NCBI GenBank assembly: GCA_012511315.1
Contig: JAAZGI010000075.1
Span: 1-8,491 of the forward strand
DNA from: Clostridium sp.
Lineage (GTDB): Bacteria; Bacillota; Clostridia; Clostridiales; Clostridiaceae
Direction: 5' to 3'
DNA: 8,491 nucleotides
Below are positions 5,238 to 8,491 of this stretch, piece after piece. The number at the start of each line of letters is the position of its first letter. Positions within the stretch are counted from its first letter, which is position 1. The notes under the pieces are model-generated. The model searched no databases, had not been told where the DNA came from, and saw only the letters and a program-made list of their open reading frames with translations. The position numbers were made by a program, and so were the translations under genes.

Positions 5238-8200
5238 TTGATAGAATTAAATAATTTTGAAGCGTTACAAATCGGTTTAGCTTCTCCTGTCCAGATCAGA
5301 GATTGGTCTCGTGGAGAGGTAAAAAAACCGGAAACTATAAATTATAGAACCTTGAAACCAGAGCGGCATGGTCTGTTCTGTGAGAGGATTTTTGGACCCA
5401 TGAAAGACTGGGAATGTCACTGTGGGAAATATAAACGAGTCCGTTATAAGGGCATCGTTTGTGATCGCTGTGGGGTTGAAGTTACAAAATCCAAGGTTCG
5501 TCGTGAGCGGATGGGTCATATTGAATTGGCAGCACCCGTATCTCATATCTGGTACTTTAAAGGAATCCCATCCAGAATGGGTTTAATCCTTGATATGAGC
5601 CCACGTTCTCTTGAGAAAATCCTATATTTTGCCAACTATGTGGTTTTGGACCCTAAAGAAACAGGCCTGGCTAAAAAACAGCTCCTATCCGAAAAGGAAT
5701 TCAGGGAAGCAGAAGATAAGTATGGATATAATACCTTTGAAGCTCAAATGGGGGCGGAAGCTGTTTTAAAACTTCTAAAAGCCATTGACCTTGAAGGGGA
5801 ATCCGTTGAATTGGCTAAAGCTTTGCAAACAGCTACAGGCCAGAAAAAGGTTCGGATTATCCGTCGTTTGGAAGTCATTGAGTCCTTCCGTAAATCCGGC
5901 AACCGTCCGGAATGGATGGTCATCTCAGTGATTCCGGTAATACCACCGGACATACGACCCATGGTTCAGATCGATGGTGGCCGTTTTGCCACATCGGATT
6001 TGAATGACCTGTATCGTCGAGTGATCAACCGAAACAATCGGTTAAAGAAATTAATGGATCTACGGGCACCTGATATCATCATTCGAAATGAAAAACGGAT
6101 GCTTCAGGAATCAGTGGATGCTCTCATTGACAATGGTCGTCGTGGACGTCCTGTCACAGGACCGGGTAACCGCCCATTAAAATCCTTGTCCGATATGCTG
6201 AAAGGTAAACAGGGACGGTTCCGTCAGAACTTACTAGGAAAACGTGTCGACTATTCAGGTCGTTCCGTTATCGTAGTTGGACCGGAACTGAAAATGTATC
6301 AATGTGGACTACCAAAGGAAATGGCATTGGAGCTATTTAAGCCCTTTGTTATGAAAAAGTTGGTGGAAAACGGTACATCCCACAACATCAAGAGTGCTAA
6401 ACGGATGGTGGATCGAGTCCAACCTGAAGTTTGGGATATCTTGGAAGAAGTGATCTCCGATCATCCTGTGCTGTTAAACCGTGCACCGACCCTTCATAGA
6501 TTAGGAATTCAGGCTTTCCAGCCGGTCTTAGTGGATGGTCGCGCGATAAAACTCCATCCCCTAGTATGTACCGCTTACAATGCGGACTTTGACGGGGACC
6601 AGATGGCGGTTCACGTTCCTCTAACCATGGAAGCTCAGGCAGAAGCCCGCTTCTTAATGTTAGCGGCCGGTAACATCCTGAAACCATCTGATGGTAAGCC
6701 GGTATCCGTACCGACTCAGGACATGATCCTAGGAGCCTACTGGCTAACTTTAGTCCGGGAAGGTAACAAGGGAGAAGGCAGCATTTTTAAGGACCCAGAA
6801 GAAGCAATGATGGCCTATGGTACCAATCAACTTCATCTTCATGCACCCATTACAGTTCGGATGTCCCGAGAAGTAGATGGAGAAATGAAGTCCGGTATGA
6901 TTGAAACCACCGTAGGGAAACTCATTTTAAATGAATCCATTCCTCAGGACTTAGGTTTTGTGGACCGGGAAGATCCAGAAACCATGTTTAACATGGAAGT
7001 CGACTTCCTTGTTAACAAAAAGAACCTGGGAACAGTTATTGATAAGTGCTACTTGAAGCACGGTCCCATCGAAACCTCTAAGGTGCTCGATGAGATTAAG
7101 AGCAAGGGCTTCCACTTCTCCACCCAAGGTGCCGTTACCGTATCCATCGAAGACATGGTGGTTCCGGAAGCAAAGCATCTCTTATTGGAAGAAGCGGATA
7201 AGACCATTAAAAAGATTGAGTCCATGTACAACCGTGGCCTGATTACTGATGAGGAACGTTACCAGTCGGTTATCGAAAAGTGGGGTAAAACAACGGATGA
7301 AGTTGCGGATGCTCTGATGGATTCTCTTGATCCAGTGAACCCGATCTTTATGATGGCGGATTCTGGAGCTCGTGGTAGTAAATCACAGATCAAGCAGCTA
7401 GCTGGAATGCGCGGACTGATGGGTAACCCATCTGGTAAAACCGTTGAAATTCCAATCAAAGCTTCCTTCCGTGAAGGACTTAACGTGTTAGAGTTCTTTA
7501 TCTCAACTCACGGAGCTCGAAAGGGTAATGCTGATACGGCTCTGAAAACCGCCGACTCAGGATACCTAACTCGCCGTTTGGTTGACGTATCTCAGGATGT
7601 TATTGTTCGCGATGACGACTGTGGTACCAACGAAGGGATCATCATTCACGATATCAAAGAAGGTAGTGATGTCATCGAGGGACTACAAGAACGTCTCACC
7701 GGTCGATTCACTGCTGAGGAGATAAAACATCCGAAAACTGGCGAAGTGTTAGCCGAGAAAGATCAGTACATTGATCCAGAAATGGCTGAAGCCATCGTTA
7801 AAACCGGAGTATCAGAAGTTAAAATTCGTTCGGTCTTTACCTGTGAAACTAGAACTGGAGTCTGTGCTAAGTGCTACGGCATGAACATGGCAACGGCCCA
7901 GCAAATCAACATTGGAGAAGCGGTGGGAATTATTGCTGCTCAATCCATTGGGGAACCAGGTACTCAGTTGACCATGAGAACCTTCCATACCGGTGGAGTC
8001 GCCGGAGCGGACATTACCCAGGGTCTACCTCGTATTGAGGAGCTTTTCGAAGCTCGTAAGCCGAAGGGATTGGCTATTGTTGCTGAAAACCCTGGACAGG
8101 TCAGAATGGAAGAAACCAAGAAGAAACGAATCATCCATGTTGTTTCAGAAGATGGAACAGAACAAAGCTATGACATTCCATTTGGATCGCGGATTGCTGT

Positions 8201-8491
8201 TGTTGATGGTGATGTAGTGGGCGCCGGTGATGAACTCACCGAGGGATCCATCAATCCTCATGACATTATGCGCATCAAGGGAGTGGACGGTGTACGCCGT
8301 TACATCTTAGCTGAAGTTCAGAAGGTTTACCGCCTCCAGGGTGTTGATATCAATGATAAGCACTTGGAAGTAGTTATCCGTCAGATGACTCGTAAGATTA
8401 AAATTTCCGATGCTGGTGGCACTGAGCTTCTGCCTGGTACCTTGGTTGATATCTTTGATTTCGATGAAGCCAACCGAATTGCTGAAGAAAG
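5238..8491 (+). CDS. rpoC: DNA-directed RNA polymerase subunit beta' (3' end outside window)
   Basis: The visible 1084 codons cover most of beta', which is roughly 1180-1200 residues in Firmicutes; about the last 100 are missing at the window edge. The start is TTG after a perfect AGGAGGT, 15 bases past the rpoB stop, so the two genes form one operon. Landmarks: zinc site 1 (C60, C62, C75, C78), Lys84 just after it, [26 protein letters not shown], the catalytic Mg-binding NADFDGD with D450, D452 and D454, the bridge-helix region after [13 protein letters not shown] (from residue 701), zinc site 2 (C795, C869, C876, C879), and the trigger loop [13 protein letters not shown] with M913, R914 and H917. 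The large trigger-loop insertion of Proteobacteria is absent. The frame is uninterrupted to the last base, with no missing catalytic residue. Confidence 0.99.
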   Translation, partial: MIELNNFEALQIGLASPVQIRDWSRGEVKKPETINYRTLKPERHGLFCERIFGPMKDWECHCGKYKRVRYKGIVCDRCGVEVTKSKVRRERMGHIELAAPVSHIWYFKGIPSRMGLILDMSPRSLEKILYFANYVVLDPKETGLAKKQLLSEKEFREAEDKYGYNTFEAQMGAEAVLKLLKAIDLEGESVELAKALQTATGQKKVRIIRRLEVIESFRKSGNRPEWMVISVIPVIPPDIRPMVQIDGGRFATSDLNDLYRRVINRNNRLKKLMDLRAPDIIIRNEKRMLQESVDALIDNGRRGRPVTGPGNRPLKSLSDMLKGKQGRFRQNLLGKRVDYSGRSVIVVGPELKMYQCGLPKEMALELFKPFVMKKLVENGTSHNIKSAKRMVDRVQPEVWDILEEVISDHPVLLNRAPTLHRLGIQAFQPVLVDGRAIKLHPLVCTAYNADFDGDQMAVHVPLTMEAQAEARFLMLAAGNILKPSDGKPVSVPTQDMILGAYWLTLVREGNKGEGSIFKDPEEAMMAYGTNQLHLHAPITVRMSREVDGEMKSGMIETTVGKLILNESIPQDLGFVDREDPETMFNMEVDFLVNKKNLGTVIDKCYLKHGPIETSKVLDEIKSKGFHFSTQGAVTVSIEDMVVPEAKHLLLEEADKTIKKIESMYNRGLITDEERYQSVIEKWGKTTDEVADALMDSLDPVNPIFMMADSGARGSKSQIKQLAGMRGLMGNPSGKTVEIPIKASFREGLNVLEFFISTHGARKGNADTALKTADSGYLTRRLVDVSQDVIVRDDDCGTNEGIIIHDIKEGSDVIEGLQERLTGRFTAEEIKHPKTGEVLAEKDQYIDPEMAEAIVKTGVSEVKIRSVFTCETRTGVCAKCYGMNMATAQQINIGEAVGIIAAQSIGEPGTQLTMRTFHTGGVAGADITQGLPRIEELFEARKPKGLAIVAENPGQVRMEETKKKRIIHVVSEDGTEQSYDIPFGSRIAVVDGDVVGAGDELTEGSINPHDIMRIKGVDGVRRYILAEVQKVYRLQGVDINDKHLEVVIRQMTRKIKISDAGGTELLPGTLVDIFDFDEANRIAEE

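Noticed and set aside
5277..5546. 89-codon ORF antisense to the rpoC 5' end
   Set aside because: Overlaps the conserved zinc-binding N-terminus of beta' in full; no independent support.
6397..6687. 96-codon ORF antisense to rpoC
   Set aside because: Covers the highly conserved beta' active-site region in reverse; its composition is that of a codon-bias shadow.

Overview
The window is a housekeeping locus from a bacterium of the class Clostridia (Firmicutes). The RpoB and RpoC sequences resemble clostridial proteins throughout, ribosome binding sites are strong (AGGAGGT ahead of rpoC, AGGAG ahead of wrbA), coding DNA has moderate G+C by eye and the intergenic DNA is AT-rich. RpoC lacks the large trigger-loop insertion of Proteobacteria. 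I cannot name a genus from memory alone.

Layout, left to right. Positions 1-657 hold a leftward transcription unit: a WrbA-type flavodoxin-fold NAD(P)H:quinone oxidoreductase with its own intrinsic terminator, an extended -10 promoter, and two copies of an imperfect palindrome (AGTTAC-N5-GTAACT type) that look like operators. Positions 658-1529 are an unusually long non-coding interval of about 870 bases. It includes a locally structured patch near 881-940 and a strongly C-depleted stretch from about 1081 to 1364. Just before rpoB lies a dense cluster of signals (1364-1447): a leftward intrinsic terminator, a rightward -35/-10 promoter, a perfect 7-5-7 dyad over the -10, and a hairpin at the predicted 5' end of the rpoB mRNA. 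Positions 1530-5222 are complete rpoB. Positions 5238-8491 are rpoC, which starts at TTG and is cut by the window edge.

rpoB and rpoC are co-transcribed and encode the beta and beta' subunits that form the RNA polymerase active centre. The usual upstream partner rplL is absent, and the nearest upstream gene is wrbA pointing the other way, so rpoBC here seems to head its own transcription unit. wrbA is an unrelated stress-type gene.

I found no new multi-gene system. The points most worth following up are an Asn at the main rifamycin-resistance position of RpoB (N506, equivalent to E. coli H526), a Lys at the reported fidaxomicin-sensitising position of RpoC (K84), the paired operators of wrbA, and the compact, partly symmetric promoter region of rpoB.
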